Source: Hydractinia symbiolongicarpus
Taxonomy: Eukaryota > Cnidaria > Hydrozoa > Anthoathecata > Hydractiniidae
Assembly (NCBI RefSeq): GCF_029227915.1
Contig: NC_079883.1
Location: 18,168,001-18,232,000 of the forward strand
DNA: 64,000 nt
Reading direction: 5' to 3'
Positions within the stretch are counted from its first letter, which is position 1. Every line of letters starts with the position of its first letter. Positions 10,593-22,636 of this stretch are shown here, one piece after another. Under the pieces are notes generated by a model. That model was not told the DNA's origin and ran no database searches. It was given only the letters and a program-made list of their open reading frames with translations. The position numbers were made by a program, and so were the translations under genes.

Positions 10593-13321
10593 GGCGCAAA
10601 AGGCCATATTACAGCCTTTAGAGACCTGTACACGTGGTTAACGGTATTATATAGCTGTGGCGCAATTGCAAACAACTTGGGACGTCGTAGTCTATTGAGA
10701 GTACATGGACTAGTCCGATCGTAACTTGCGCAGGCACGTGGATCTACGTGATTTATGTATACGGACTTTATTAGGCAGCAAAAGGCCATATTACAGCCTT
10801 TAGGGGGCTGTACACGTGGTTGAAGGTCTTATAACGCCGTGGCGCTATGGAAAACCACTTGGGACGTCGTAGTCCATTGAGAGTGGAAGGATAAGACCAA
10901 TGATAACCTGCGCAGGCACGTGCAACCACGTGATATACGTGTAAGGCCTTTATTAGTGTACAAGAGGCTATATTACAGCCCTTAGGGGCTTGTACGTGTG
11001 GCTGACGGTGTTATAAAGCTGTGGCGCAATTGCAATCAACTTGGGACGTCTTAGTCCATTGAGAGTGGAAAGATTAGTCCGATCGTAACTTGCGCAGGCA
11101 CGTGGAACAACGTGATTTATGTGTACGGCCTCTATTAGGCAGCAAAAGGCCATACTAAAGCCTTTATAGGCATGTACACGCGGCTGACTGTGTTATAAAG
11201 CCATGGTGCAATGGAAAAGGACTTGGGACGTCGTAGTCGATTGAGCGCGGAAGGATAAGACCAATGATAACCTGCGCAGGAACGTGCAACCACGTGATAT
11301 ACGTGTAAGGCCTTTATTAGTGTACAAGAGGCTATATTACAGCCCTTAGGGGCTTGTACGTGTGGCTGACGCTGTTATAAAGCCATGGCGCAATGGAAAA
11401 CTACTTGGGACGTCGTAGTTTATTGAGAGTTGAAGGAGAAGACCAATGGTAACCTGCGCAGGCACGTGCAACCACGTGATATACGTGTAAGGCCTTTATT
11501 AGGCTGCAAGAGGCCATATTACAGTCGTTAGACGCATGTACTTGTAGTTAACGGTGTTATAACACTATGGCGCAATGGAAAACGACTTGTGACGTCGTAG
11601 TCCATTGAGAGTGGAAGGATTAGACCAATGGTAACCTGCGCAGGCACGTGGAACAACGTGATTTATGTATACGGACTTTATTAGGCCGCAAAAGGCCATA
11701 TTACAGCCTTTAGGGGCCTGTTCACGTGTTTGACGGTGTTGTAAAGCCGTGGCGCTATGGAAAACAACTTGGGACTTCGTAGTCCTTTGAGAGTGGAAGG
11801 ATAAGACCAATGATAACCTGCGCAGGCATGTGCAACCACGTGATATACGTGTAAGGCCCTTATTAGTGTACAAGAGGCTATATTACAGCCCTTAGGGACT
11901 TGTACGTGTGGCTGACGCTGTTATAAAGCCATGGCGCAATGAAAAACTTCTTGTGACGTCGTACTTCATTAAGAGTGGAAGGATAAGACCAATGCTAGCC
12001 TGCGCAGGCACGTGCAACCACGTGATATACGTGTAAGGCCTTTATTAGGCTGCAAGAGGCCATATTACAGTCGTTAGACGCATGTACTTGTAGTTAACGG
12101 TGTTATAACGCCATGGCGCAATGGAAAACGACTTGTGACGTCGTAGTCCATTGAGAGGGGAAGGATTAGACAAATGGTAACCTGCGCAGGCACGTGAAAC
12201 AACGTGATTTATGTTTACGGACTTTATTAGGCCGCAAAAGGCCATATTACAGCCTTTAGGGGCCTGTACACGTGGTTGACGGTCTTATAACGCCGTGGCG
12301 CTATGGAAAACAACTTGGGACGTCGTAGTTCATTGAGAGTAGAAGGATAAGACCAATGCTAACCTGCGCAGGCACGTGCAACCACGTGATATGCGTGTAA
12401 GGCCTTTATTAGGCTGCAAGAGGTCATATTACAGTCGTTAGACGCATGTACTTGTAGTTAACGGTGTTATAAAGCCATGGCGCAATGAAAAACTTCTTGG
12501 GACGTCGTAGTTCATTGAGAGTGGAAGGAGAAGACTAATGGTAACCTGCGCAGGCACGTGCAACCACGTGATAAATGTGTACGGCCTTTATTAGGCTGCA
12601 AAAGGCCATATTACAGTCGTTAGACGCATGTACCCGTAGTTAACGGTGTTATAACGCCATGGCGCAATGGAAAAAAACTTGGAACGTCGTAGTCCATTGA
12701 GAGTGGAAGGATTAGACGAATAGTAACCTGCGCAGTCACGTGGAACAACGCAAATTGGGTGTACGGCCTTTATTAGGCTGCAAAAGGTCATATTACAGTC
12801 TTTAGAGACCTGTACACGTGGTTGACGGTGTTATAAAGCTGTGGCGCAATTGCAAACAACTTGGGACGTCTTAGTCCATTGAGAGTGGAAAGATTAGTCC
12901 GATCGTAACTTGCGCAGGCACGTGGAACAACGTGATATACGTGTAAGGCCTTTATTAGTGTACAAGAGGATATATTACAGCCCTTAGGGCTTGTACGTGT
13001 GGCTGACGCTGTTATAAAGCAATAGCGCAATGGAAAACTGCTTGGGACGTCGTAGTCCATTGAGAGTGGAAGGATAAGACCAATGCTAACCTGCGCAGGC
13101 ACGTGCAACCACGTGATATACGTGTAAGGCCTTTATTAGGCTGCAAGAGGCCATATTACAGTCGTTAGACGCATGTACTTGTAGTTAACGGTGTTATAAC
13201 GCCATGGCGCAATGTAAAACGACTTGTGACGTCGTAGTTCATTGAGAGTGGAAGGATAAGACCAATGCTAACCTGCGCAGGCACGTGCAACCAAGTGATA
13301 TACTTGTAAGGCCTTTATTAG

Positions 13322-13495
13322 GCTGCAAGAGGCACCCTTTAGGGGCCTGTACACGTGGTTGACGGCGCTGTGAAGCCGTGGCCTTATGGAAAACAACTTG
13401 GGACGTCGTAGTCGATTGAGCGTGGAAGGATAAGACCAATGATAACCTGCGCAGGAACGTGCAACCACGTGATATACGTGTAAGGTCTTTATTAG
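13322..13495. repeat. F monomer 6 (174 bp), CACCC lineage
   Basis: Unit 3 copy of the one at 4368 (+8954 bp), followed by a T monomer. Confidence 0.92.
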
Positions 13496-13623
13496 GGTGC
13501 AAGAGGCTATATTACAGCCCTTAGGGGACTGTGCGCGTGGCTGACGCTGTTATAAGGACAAGACCAATGATAACTTGCGCAGGCACGTGCAACCACGTGA
13601 TATACGTGTAAGGCCTTTATTAG
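13496..13623. repeat. T monomer 3 (128 bp)
   Basis: Unit 3 copy with the same breakpoint (+8954 bp from the first). Confidence 0.92.
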
Positions 13624-14167
13624 TGTACAAGACGCTATATCAGCCCTTAGTGGCTTGTACGTGTGGCTGACGCTGTTATAAAGCCATGGCGCAATGGAAA
13701 ACTACTTGGGACGTCGTAGTTCATTGAGAGTGGAAGGAGAAGACTAATGGTAACCTGCGCAGGCACGTGCAACCACGTGATATATGTGTAAGGCCTTTAT
13801 TAGGCTGCAAGAGGCGACACTACAGTCGTTAGACGCTTGTTCTTGTAGTTAACGGTGTTATAACGTCATGACGTAACGGAAAACGACTTGGGACGTCGTA
13901 GTCCATTGACAGGGGAAGGATTAGACCAATGCTAACCTGTGCAGGCACGTGCAACCACTTGATATAGGTGTAAGGTCTTTATTAGGCTACAAGAAGCCAT
14001 ATTACAGTCGTTAGACGCATGTACTCGTAGTTAACGGTGTTATATCGCCATGGCGTAACGGAAAACGACTTGGGACGTCGTAGTCCATTGAGAGGTGAAG
14101 GATTAGACCAATGGTAACCTGCGCAGGAACGTGCAACCACGTGATATACGTGTAAGCCCTTTATTAG

Positions 14168-14341
14168 GCTGCAAGAGGCAGCCTTTAGGGGCCTGTACAC
14201 GTGGTTGACGGTGTTGTGAAGCCGTGGCCCTATGGAAAACAACTTGGGACGTCGTAGTCGATTGAGCGTGGAAGGATAAGACCAATGATAACCTGCGCAG
14301 GAACGTGCAACCACGTGATATACGTGTAAGGCCTTTATTAG
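14168..14341. repeat. F monomer 7 (174 bp), CAGCC lineage
   Basis: Unit 3 copy of the one at 5214 (+8954 bp), with the TAAGCCC variant before it. Confidence 0.92.
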
Positions 14342-15492
14342 GGTACAAGAGGCTATATTACAGACCTTAGGGGCCTGTACACGTGGCTGACGCTGTTATA
14401 AAGCCATGGCGCAATAGAAAACCACTTGGGACGTCGTAGTCCATTGAGAGTGGAAGGATAAGACCAATGGTAACCTGCGCAGGCACGTGGAACAACGTGA
14501 TTTATGTATACGGACTTTATTAGGGCGCAAAAGGCCATATTACAGCCTTTAGAGACCTGTACACGTGGTTAACGGTATTATATAGCTGTGGCGCAATTGC
14601 AAACAACTTGGGACGTCGTAGTCTATTGAGAGTACATGGACTAGTCCGATCGTAACTTGCGCAGGCACGTGGATCTACGTGATTTATGTATACGGACTTT
14701 ATTAGGCAGCAAAAGGCCATATTACAGCCTTTAGGGGGCTGTACACGTGGTTGAAGGTCTTATAACGCCGTGGCGCTATGGAAAACCACTTGGGACGTCG
14801 TAGTCCATTGAGAGTGGAAGGATAAGACCAATGATAACCTGCGCAGGCACGTGCAACCACGTGATATACGTGTAAGGCCTTTATTAGTGTACAAGAGGCT
14901 ATATTACAGCCCTTAGGGGCTTGTACGTGTGGCTGACGGTGTTATAAAGCTGTGGCGCAATTGCAATCAACTTGGGACGTCTTAGTCCATTGAGAGTGGA
15001 AAGATTAGTCCGATCGTAACTTGCGCAGGCACGTGGAACAACGTGATTTATGTGTACGGCCTCTATTAGGCAGCAAAAGGCCATACTAAAGCCTTTATAG
15101 GCATGTACACGCGGCTGACTGTGTTATAAAGCCATGGTGCAATGGAAAACAACTTGGGACTTCGTAGTCCTTTGAGAGTGGAAGGATAAGACCAATGATA
15201 ACCTGCGCAGGCACGTGCAACCACGTGATATACGTGTAAGGCCTTTATTAGTGTACAAGAGGCTATATTACAGCCCTTAGGGGCTTGTACGTGTGGCTGA
15301 CGCTGTTATAAAGCCATGGCGCAATGGAAAACTACTTGGGACGTCGTAGTTCATTGAGAGTGGAAGGATTAGACCAATGGTAACCTGCGCAGGCACGTGG
15401 AACAACGTGATTTATGTATACGGACTTTATTAGGCCGCAAAAGGCCATATTACAGCCTTTAGGGGCCTGCACACGTGTTTGACGGTGTTGTA

Positions 15493-16670
15493 AAGCCGTG
15501 GCGCTATGGAAAACAACTTGGGACTTCGTAGTCCTTTGAGAGCGGAAGGATAAGACCAATGCTAACCTGCACAGGCACGTGCAACCACGTGATATACGTG
15601 TAAGGCCTTTATTAGGCTGCAAGAGGCCATATTACAGTCGTTAGACGCATGTACTTGTAGTTAACAGTGTTATAACGCCATGGCGCAATGGAAAACGACT
15701 TGTGACGTCGTAGTCCATTGAGAGTGGAAGGATAAGACCAATGCTAACCTGCGCAGGCACGTGCAACCACGTGATATACGTGTAAGGCCTTTATTAGGCT
15801 GCAAGAGGCCATATTACAGTCGTTAGACGCATGTACTTGTAGTTAACGGTGTTATAACGCCATGGCGCAATGGAAAACGACTTGTGACGTCGTAGTTCAT
15901 TGAGAGTGGAAAGATTATACCAATGGTAACCTGCGCAGGCATGTGGAACAACGTGATTTATGTGTACGGACTTTATTAAGCCGCAAAAGGCCATATTACA
16001 GTCTTTAGGGGCCTGTACACGTGGTTGACGGTCTTATAACGCCGTGGCGCTATGGAAAACAACTTGGGACGTCGTAGTCCATTGAGAGTGGAAGGATAAG
16101 ACCAATGGTAACCTGCGCAGGCACGTGGAACAACGTGATTTATGTATACGGACTTTATTAGGGCGCAAAAGGCCATATTACAGCCTTTAGAGACCTGTAC
16201 ACGTGGTTAACGGTGTTATAAAGCTGTGGCGCAATTGCAAACAACTTGGGACGTCGTAGTCTATTGAGAGTACATGGACTAGTCCGATCGTAACTTGCGC
16301 AGGCACGTGGATCTACGTGATTTATGTGTACGACCTCTATTAGGCAGCAAAAGGCCATGCTATAGACGTTAGACGCATGTACTCGTAGTTAACGGTGTTA
16401 TACCGCCATGGCGCAATGGAAAAGGACTTGGGACGTCGTAGTCCATTGAGAGTGGAAGGATAAGACCAATGGTAACCTGCGCAGGCACGTGCAACCACGT
16501 GATTTACGTGTAGGGCCTTTATTTGTGTACAAGAGGCTATATTACAGCTCTTAGGGGCTTGTACGTGTGGCTGACGGTGGCTGACGCTGTTATAAAGCCA
16601 TGGCGCAATGAAAAACTACTTGGGACGTCGTAGTTCATTGAGAGTGGAAGGATAAGACCAATGGTAACCT
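15493..16670. repeat. 13-monomer duplication, copy 1 (tail of unit 3)
   Basis: Recurs at 17861 with a displacement of 2368 bp = 13 x 182 + 10 - 8. The +10 is the duplication at 16569-16588 and the -8 is the F monomer at 16718. Shared variants include GAGAGCGGAAGG with CTGCACAGGC. Confidence 0.82.
16569..16588. repeat. 10-bp tandem duplication within a C monomer
   Basis: GGCTGACGGT is followed directly by GGCTGACGCT, where other C monomers have a single GGCTGACGCT. It is seen only here and lengthens the monomer to 192 bp. It accounts exactly for the +10 in the displacements that span this site (2368 and 11379 bp). Confidence 0.9.
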
Positions 16671-17860
16671 GCGCAGGCACGTGGAACCACGTGATATACG
16701 TGTAAGGCCTTTATTAGGCTGCAAGAGGCAGCCTTTAGGGGCCTGTACACGTGGTTGACGGTGTTGTAAAGCCGTGGCCCTATGGAAAACAACTTGGGAC
16801 GTCGTAGTCGATTGAGCGCGGAAGGATAAGACCAATGATAACCTGCGCAGGAACGTGCAACCACGTGATATACGTGTAAGGCCTTTATTAGGGTACAAGA
16901 GGCTATATTACAGCCCTTAGCGGCCTGTGCGCGTGGCTGACGGTGTTATAAAGCCATGGCGCAATTGCAAACAACTTGGGACGTTGTAGTCCATTGAGAG
17001 TGGAAGGATTAGACGAATAGTAACCTGCGCAGGCACGTGTACCAACGCGAATTGGGTGTACGGCCTTTATTAGGCTGCAAAAGGTCATATTACAGCCTTT
17101 AGAGACCTGTACACGTGGTTGACGGTGTTATAAAGCTGTGGCGCAATTGCAAACAACTTGGGACGTCTTAGTCCATTGAGAGTGGAAAGATTAGTCCGAT
17201 CGTAACTTGCGCAGGCACGTGGAACAACGTGATTTATGTGTACGGCCTCTATTAGGCAAAAAAAGGCCATACTATAGCCTTTAGAGGCATGTACACGTGG
17301 CTGACTGTGTTATAAAGCCATGGCGCAATGGAAAACAACTTGGGACTTCGTAGTCCTTTGAGAGTGGAAGGATAAGACCAATGATAACCTGCGCAGGCAC
17401 GTGCAACCACGTGATATACATGTAAGGCCTTTATTAGTGTACAAGAGGCTATATTACAGCCCTTAGGGGCTTGTACGTGTGGCTGACGCTGTTATAAAGC
17501 CATGGCGCAATGGAAAACTACTTGGGACGTCGTAGTTCATTGAGAGTTGAAGGAGAAGACCAATGGTAACCTGCACAGGCACGTGCAACCACGTGATATA
17601 CGTGTAAGGCCTTTATTAGGCTGCAAGAGGCCATATTACAGTCGTTAGACGCATGTACTTGTAGTTAACAGTGTTATAACGCCATGGCGCAATGGAAAAC
17701 GACTTGTGACATCGTAGTCCATTGAGAGTGGAAGGATTAGTCCGATCGTAACTTGCGCAGGCACGTGGAACAACGTGATATACGTGTAAGGCCTTTATTA
17801 GTGTACAAGAGGCTATATTGCAGCCCTTAGGGGCTTGTACGTGTGGCTGACGCTGTTATA
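16671..17860. repeat. Satellite of mixed order between larger duplications
   Basis: Contains an F monomer (16718), a hybrid unit with GCGGCCTGTGCGCG and the GAATAGTAACC tail (16903-17088), a D monomer, an H monomer, and C and A units with GACATCG near 17708. The stretch 16616-16901 recurs at 31053-31338 (displacement 14437 bp = 80 x 182 - 123, all of it explained by located indels). Confidence 0.75.
16718..16891. repeat. F monomer 8 (174 bp), CAGCC lineage
   Basis: Has GTTGTAAAGCCGTGGCCC, without the GTGAAG change of most F copies, and CGATTGAGCGCGG. Its neighbourhood recurs at 31155. Confidence 0.9.
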
Positions 17861-19030
17861 AAGCCGTGGCGCTATGGAAAACAACTTGGGACTTCGTAGT
17901 CCTTTGAGAGCGGAAGGATAAGACCAATGCTAACCTGCACAGGCACGTGCAACCACGTGATATACGTGTAAGGCCTTTATTAGGCTGCAAGAGGCCATAT
18001 TACAGTCGTTAGACGCATGTACTTGTAGTTAACAGTGTTATAACGCCATGGCGCAATGGAAAACGACTTGTGACGTCGTAGTCCATTGAGAGTGGAAGGA
18101 TAAGACCAATGCTAACCTGCGCAGGCACGTGCAACCACGTGATATACGTGTAAGGCCTTTATTAGGCTGCAAGAGGCCATATTACAGTCGTTAGACGCAT
18201 GTACTTGTAGTTAACGGTGTTATACCACCATGGTGCAATGGAAAACGACTTGTGACGTCGTAGTTCCTTGAGAGTGGAAGGATTATACCAATGGTAACCT
18301 GCGCAGGCATGTGGAACAACGTGATTTATGTGTACGGACTTTATTAAGCCGCAAAAGGCCATATTACAGTCTTTAGGGGCCTGTACACGTGGTTGACGGT
18401 CTTATAACGCCGTGGCGCTGTGGAAAACAACTTGGGACGTCGTAGTCCATTGAGAGTGGAAGGATAAGACCAATGGTAACCTGCGTAGGCACGTGGAACA
18501 ACGTGATTTATGTATACGGACTTTATTAGGGCGCAAAAGGCCATATTACAGCCTTTAGAGACCTGTACACGTGGTTAACGGTGTTATAAAGCTGTGGCGC
18601 AATTGCAAACAACTTGGGACGTCGTAGTCTATTGAGAGTACATGGACTAGTCCGATCGTAACTTGCGCAGGCACGTGGATCTACGTGATTTATGTGTACG
18701 ACCTCTATTAGGCAGCAAAAGGCCATGCTATAGACGTTAGACGCATGTACTCGTAGTTAACGGTGTTATACCGCCATGGCGCAATGGAAAAGGACTTGGG
18801 ACGTCGTAGTCCATTGAGAGTGGAAGGATAAGACCAATGGTAACCTGCGCAGGCACGTGCAACCACGTGATTTACGTGTAGGGCCTTTATTAGTGTACAA
18901 GAGGCTATATTACAGCCCTTAGGGGCTTGTACGTGTGGCTGACGCTGTTATAAAGCCATGGCGCAATGAAAAACTACTTGGGACGTCGTAGTTCATTGAG
19001 AGTGGAAGGATAAGACCAATGGTAACCTGC
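17861..19030. repeat. 13-monomer duplication, copy 2
   Basis: Matches 15493 onward until GCACGTGTACCAACGCG near 19036, where copy 1 has GCACGTGGAACC. It lacks the 10-bp duplication of copy 1, so that insertion is private to copy 1 or was lost here. Confidence 0.82.
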
Positions 19031-19683
19031 GCAGGCACGTGTACCAACGCGAATTGGGTGTACGGTCTTTGTTAGGCTGCAAAAGGTCATATTACAGCCT
19101 TTAGAGACCTGTACACGTGGTTGACGGTGTTATAAAGCTGTGGCGCAATTGCAAACAACTTGGGACGTCTTAGTCCATTGAGAGTGGAAAGATTAGTCCG
19201 ATCGTAACTTGCGCAGGCACGTGGAACAACGTGATTAATGTGTAAGGCCTTTATTAGTGTACAAGAGGCTATATTACAGCCCTTAGGGGCTTGTACGTGT
19301 GGCTGACGCTGTTATAAAGCCATGGCGCAATGGAAAACTACTTGCGACGTCGTAGTTCATTGAGAGTTGAAGGAGAAGACCAATGGTAACCTGCGCAGGC
19401 ACGTGCAACCACGTGATATACGTGTAAGGCCTTTATTAGGCTGCAAGAGGCCATATTACAGTCGTTAGACGCATGTACTTGTAGTTAACGGTGTTATAAC
19501 ACCATGGCGCAATGGAAAACGACTTGTGACGTCGTAGTCCATTGAGAGTGGAAGGATTAAACCAATGGTAACCTGCGCAGGCACGTGGAATAACGTGATT
19601 TATGTATACGGACTTTATTAGGCCGCAAAAGGCCATATTACAGCCTTTAGGGGCTTGTACACGTGTTTGACGCTGTTATAAAG
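18354..19683. repeat. Block repeated from 1-1330 (second copy)
   Basis: It is near-identical in order and variants to the window start. It ends in a chimeric unit at about 19640-19690, where a B-type beginning (CTTGTACACGTGTTTGACG) runs straight into a C-type body (CTGTTATAAAGCCATGG). After the join the displacement to the first copy drops from 18353 to 17611 bp. The 742-bp difference is exactly two 280-bp units plus one 182-bp monomer. Confidence 0.85.
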
Positions 19684-19740
19684 CCATGGCGCAATGAAAA
19701 ACTACTTGGGACGTCGTAGTTCATTGAGAGTGGAAGGATA

Positions 19741-21188
19741 AGACCAATGGTAACCTGCGCAGGCACGTGGAACCACGTGATATACGTGTAAGGCCTTTAT
19801 TAGGCTGCAAGAGGCAGCCTTTAGGGGCCTTTACACGTGGTTGACGGTGTTGTGAAGGCGTGGCCCTATGGAAAACAACTTGGGACGTCGTAGTCGATTG
19901 AGCGCGGAAGGATAAGACCAATGATAACCTGCGCAGGAACGTGCAACCACGTGATATACGTGTAAGGCCTTTATTAGTGTACAAGAGGCTATATTACAGC
20001 CCTTAGGGGCTTGTACGTGTGGCTGACGCTGTTATAAAGCCATGGCGCAATGGAAAACTACTTGGGACGTCGTAGTTTATTGAGAGTTGAAGGAGAAGAC
20101 CAATGGTAACCTGCGCAGGCACGTGCAACCACCTGATATACGTGTAAGGCCTTTATTAGGCTGCAAGAGGCCATATTACAGTCGTTAGACGCATGTACTT
20201 GTAGTTAAAGGTGTTATAACACTATGGCGCAATGGAAAACGACTTGTGACGTCGTAGTCCATTGAGAGTGGAAGGATTAGACCAATGGTAACCTGCGCAG
20301 GCACGTGGAACAACGTGATTTATGTATACGGACTTTATTAGGCCGCAAAAGGCCATATTACAGCCTTTAGGGGCCTGTTCACGTGTTTGACGGTGTTGTG
20401 AAGCCGTGGCGCTATGAAAAACAACTTGGGACTTCGTAGTCCTTTGAGAGTGGAAGGATAAGACCAATGATAACCTGCGCAGGCACGTGCAACCACGTGA
20501 TATACGTGTAAGGCCTTTATTAGTGTACAAGAGGCTATATTACAGCCCTTAGGGGCTTGTACGTGTGGCTGACGCTGTTATAAAGCCATGGCGCAATGAA
20601 AAACTACTTGGGACGTCGTAGTTCATTGAGAGTGGAAGGAGAAGACTAATGGTAACCTGCGCAGGCACGTGCAACCACGTGATATATGTGTAAGGCCTTT
20701 ATTAGGCTGCAAAAGGCCATATTACAGTCGTTAAACGCATGTACCCGTAGTTAACGGTGTTATTACGCCATGGCGCAATGGAAAACAACTTGGGACGTCT
20801 TAGTCCATTGAGAGTGGAAAGATTAGTCCGATCGTAACTTGCGCAGGCACGTGGAACAACGTGATTTATGTGTACGGCCTCTATTAGGCAGCAAAAGGCC
20901 ATACTATAGCCTTTAGAGGCATGTACACGTGGCTGACTGTGTTAAAAAGCCATGGCGCAATGGAAAACAACTTGGGACTTCGTATTCCTTTGAGAGTGGA
21001 AGGATAAGACCAATGATAACCTGCGCAGGCACGTGCAATCACGTGATATACGTGTAAGGCCTTTATTAGTGTACAAGAGGCTATATTGCAGCCCTTAGGG
21101 GCTTGTACGTGTGGCTGACGCTGTTATAAAGCCATGGCGCAATGGAAAACTACTTGGGATGTCGTAGTTCATTGAGAGTGGAAGGAGA
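19741..21188. repeat. 8-monomer HOR tandem duplication, copy 1 (1448 bp)
   Basis: 1448 = 8 x 182 - 8; the unit contains one 8-bp-deletion monomer. Private shared variants include CAACCACCTGATATACG, TAGTTAAAGGTG, GTTATTACGCC, GTTAAAAAGCC, CGTATTCC and GGGATGTCG. From 19684 to about 20700 it also follows 2073-3090 at a displacement of 17611 bp. Confidence 0.9.
19804..19977. repeat. F monomer 9 (174 bp), CAGCC lineage
   Basis: Shares GCCTTTACACG and GAAGGCGTGG with the ones at 2193 and 21252. It lies in copy 1 of the 1448-bp duplication. Confidence 0.92.
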
Positions 21189-22636
21189 AGACCAATGGTA
21201 ACCTGCGCAGGCACGTGGAACCACGTGATATACGTGTAAGGCCTTTATTAGGCTGCAAGAGGCAGCCTTTAGGGGCCTTTACACGTGGTTGACGGTGTTG
21301 TGAAGGCGTGGCCCTATGGAAAACAACTTGGGACGTCGTAGTCGATTGAGCGCGGAAGGATAAGACCAATGATAACCTGCGCAGGAACGTGCAACCACGT
21401 GATATACGTGTAAGGCCTTTATTAGTGTACAAGAGGCTATATTACAGCCCTTAGGGGCTTGTACGTGTGGCTGACGCTGTTATAAAGCCATGGCGCAATG
21501 GAAAACTACTTGGGACGTCGTAGTTTATTGAGAGTTGAAGGAGAAGACCAATGGTAACCTGCGCAGGCACGTGCAACCACCTGATATACGTGTAAGGCCT
21601 TTATTAGGCTGCAAGAGGCCATATTACAGTCGTTAGACGCATGTACTTGTAGTTAAAGGTGTTATAACACTATGGCGCAATGGAAAACGACTTGTGACGT
21701 CGTAGTCCATTGAGAGTGGAAGGATTAGACCAATGGTAACCTGCGCAGGCACGTGGAACAACGTGATTTATGTATACGGACTTTATTAGGCCGCAAAAGG
21801 CCATATTACAGCCTTTAGGGGCCTGTTCACGTGTTTGACGGTGTTGTGAAGCCGTGGCGCTATGAAAAACAACTTGGGACTTCGTAGTCCTTTGAGAGTG
21901 GAAGGATAAGACCAATGATAACCTGCGCAGGCACGTGCAACCACGTGATATACGTGTAAGGCCTTTATTAGTGTACAAGAGGCTATATTACAGCCCTTAG
22001 GGGCTTGTACGTGTGGCTGACGCTGTTATAAAGCCATGGCGCAATGAAAAACTACTTGGGACGTCGTAGTTCATTGAGAGTGGAAGGAGAAGACTAATGG
22101 TAACCTGCGCAGGCACGTGCAACCACGTGATATATGTGTAAGGCCTTTATTAGGCTGCAAAAGGCCATATTACAGTCGTTAAACGCATGTACCCGTAGTT
22201 AACGGTGTTATTACGCCATGGCGCAATGGAAAACAACTTGGGACGTCTTAGTCCATTGAGAGTGGAAAGATTAGTCCGATCGTAACTTGCGCAGGCACGT
22301 GGAACAACGTGATTTATGTGTACGGCCTCTATTAGGCAGCAAAAGGCCATACTATAGCCTTTAGAGGCATGTACACGTGGCTGACTGTGTTAAAAAGCCA
22401 TGGCGCAATGGAAAACAACTTGGGACTTCGTATTCCTTTGAGAGTGGAAGGATAAGACCAATGATAACCTGCGCAGGCACGTGCAATCACGTGATATACG
22501 TGTAAGGCCTTTATTAGTGTACAAGAGGCTATATTGCAGCCCTTAGGGGCTTGTACGTGTGGCTGACGCTGTTATAAAGCCATGGCGCAATGGAAAACTA
22601 CTTGGGATGTCGTAGTTCATTGAGAGTGGAAGGAGA
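21189..22636. repeat. 8-monomer HOR tandem duplication, copy 2 (1448 bp)
   Basis: Carries all the diagnostic variants of copy 1 and one private change (AAGGCTGATAT-free region otherwise identical by eye). The left join has AAGGAGAAGACC where copy 1 has AAGGATAAGACC. Sequence stays alike until about 22660, where GCACGTGCAACC replaces GCACGTGGAACC. Confidence 0.88.
21252..21425. repeat. F monomer 10 (174 bp), CAGCC lineage
   Basis: Copy 2 of the 1448-bp duplication, at exactly +1448 bp from the one at 19804. Confidence 0.92.

Larger units (their letters stand above)
7472..11220. repeat. Large HOR unit 2: 3749 bp, 21 monomers (shortened)
   Basis: It is displaced 5205 bp from unit 1 up to about 10490. 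There one monomer (182 bp) is missing: an F beginning with CCCTATGG is fused to ACCACTTGGG of the next unit. Displacement is then 5023 bp until about 11216, where a further seven monomers (1274 bp) are missing and unit 3 begins with the same AAAAGGACTTGGG join. Total loss is 8 monomers (1456 bp). Private changes include GTCCATAGACAGG near 10155 and CAGCCTTTAGGGC near 9232. Confidence 0.9.
11221..16425. repeat. Large HOR unit 3: 5205 bp, 29 monomers
   Basis: It has the same length and monomer order as unit 1 (constant displacement 8954 bp). It shares GTATTATATAGCTG (about 14575) with unit 2, where unit 1 has GTATTATAAAGCTG. After 16425 the sequence follows the version seen at 441 of the window instead of starting a new unit, so the tandem run of large units ends here. 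Confidence 0.9.
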
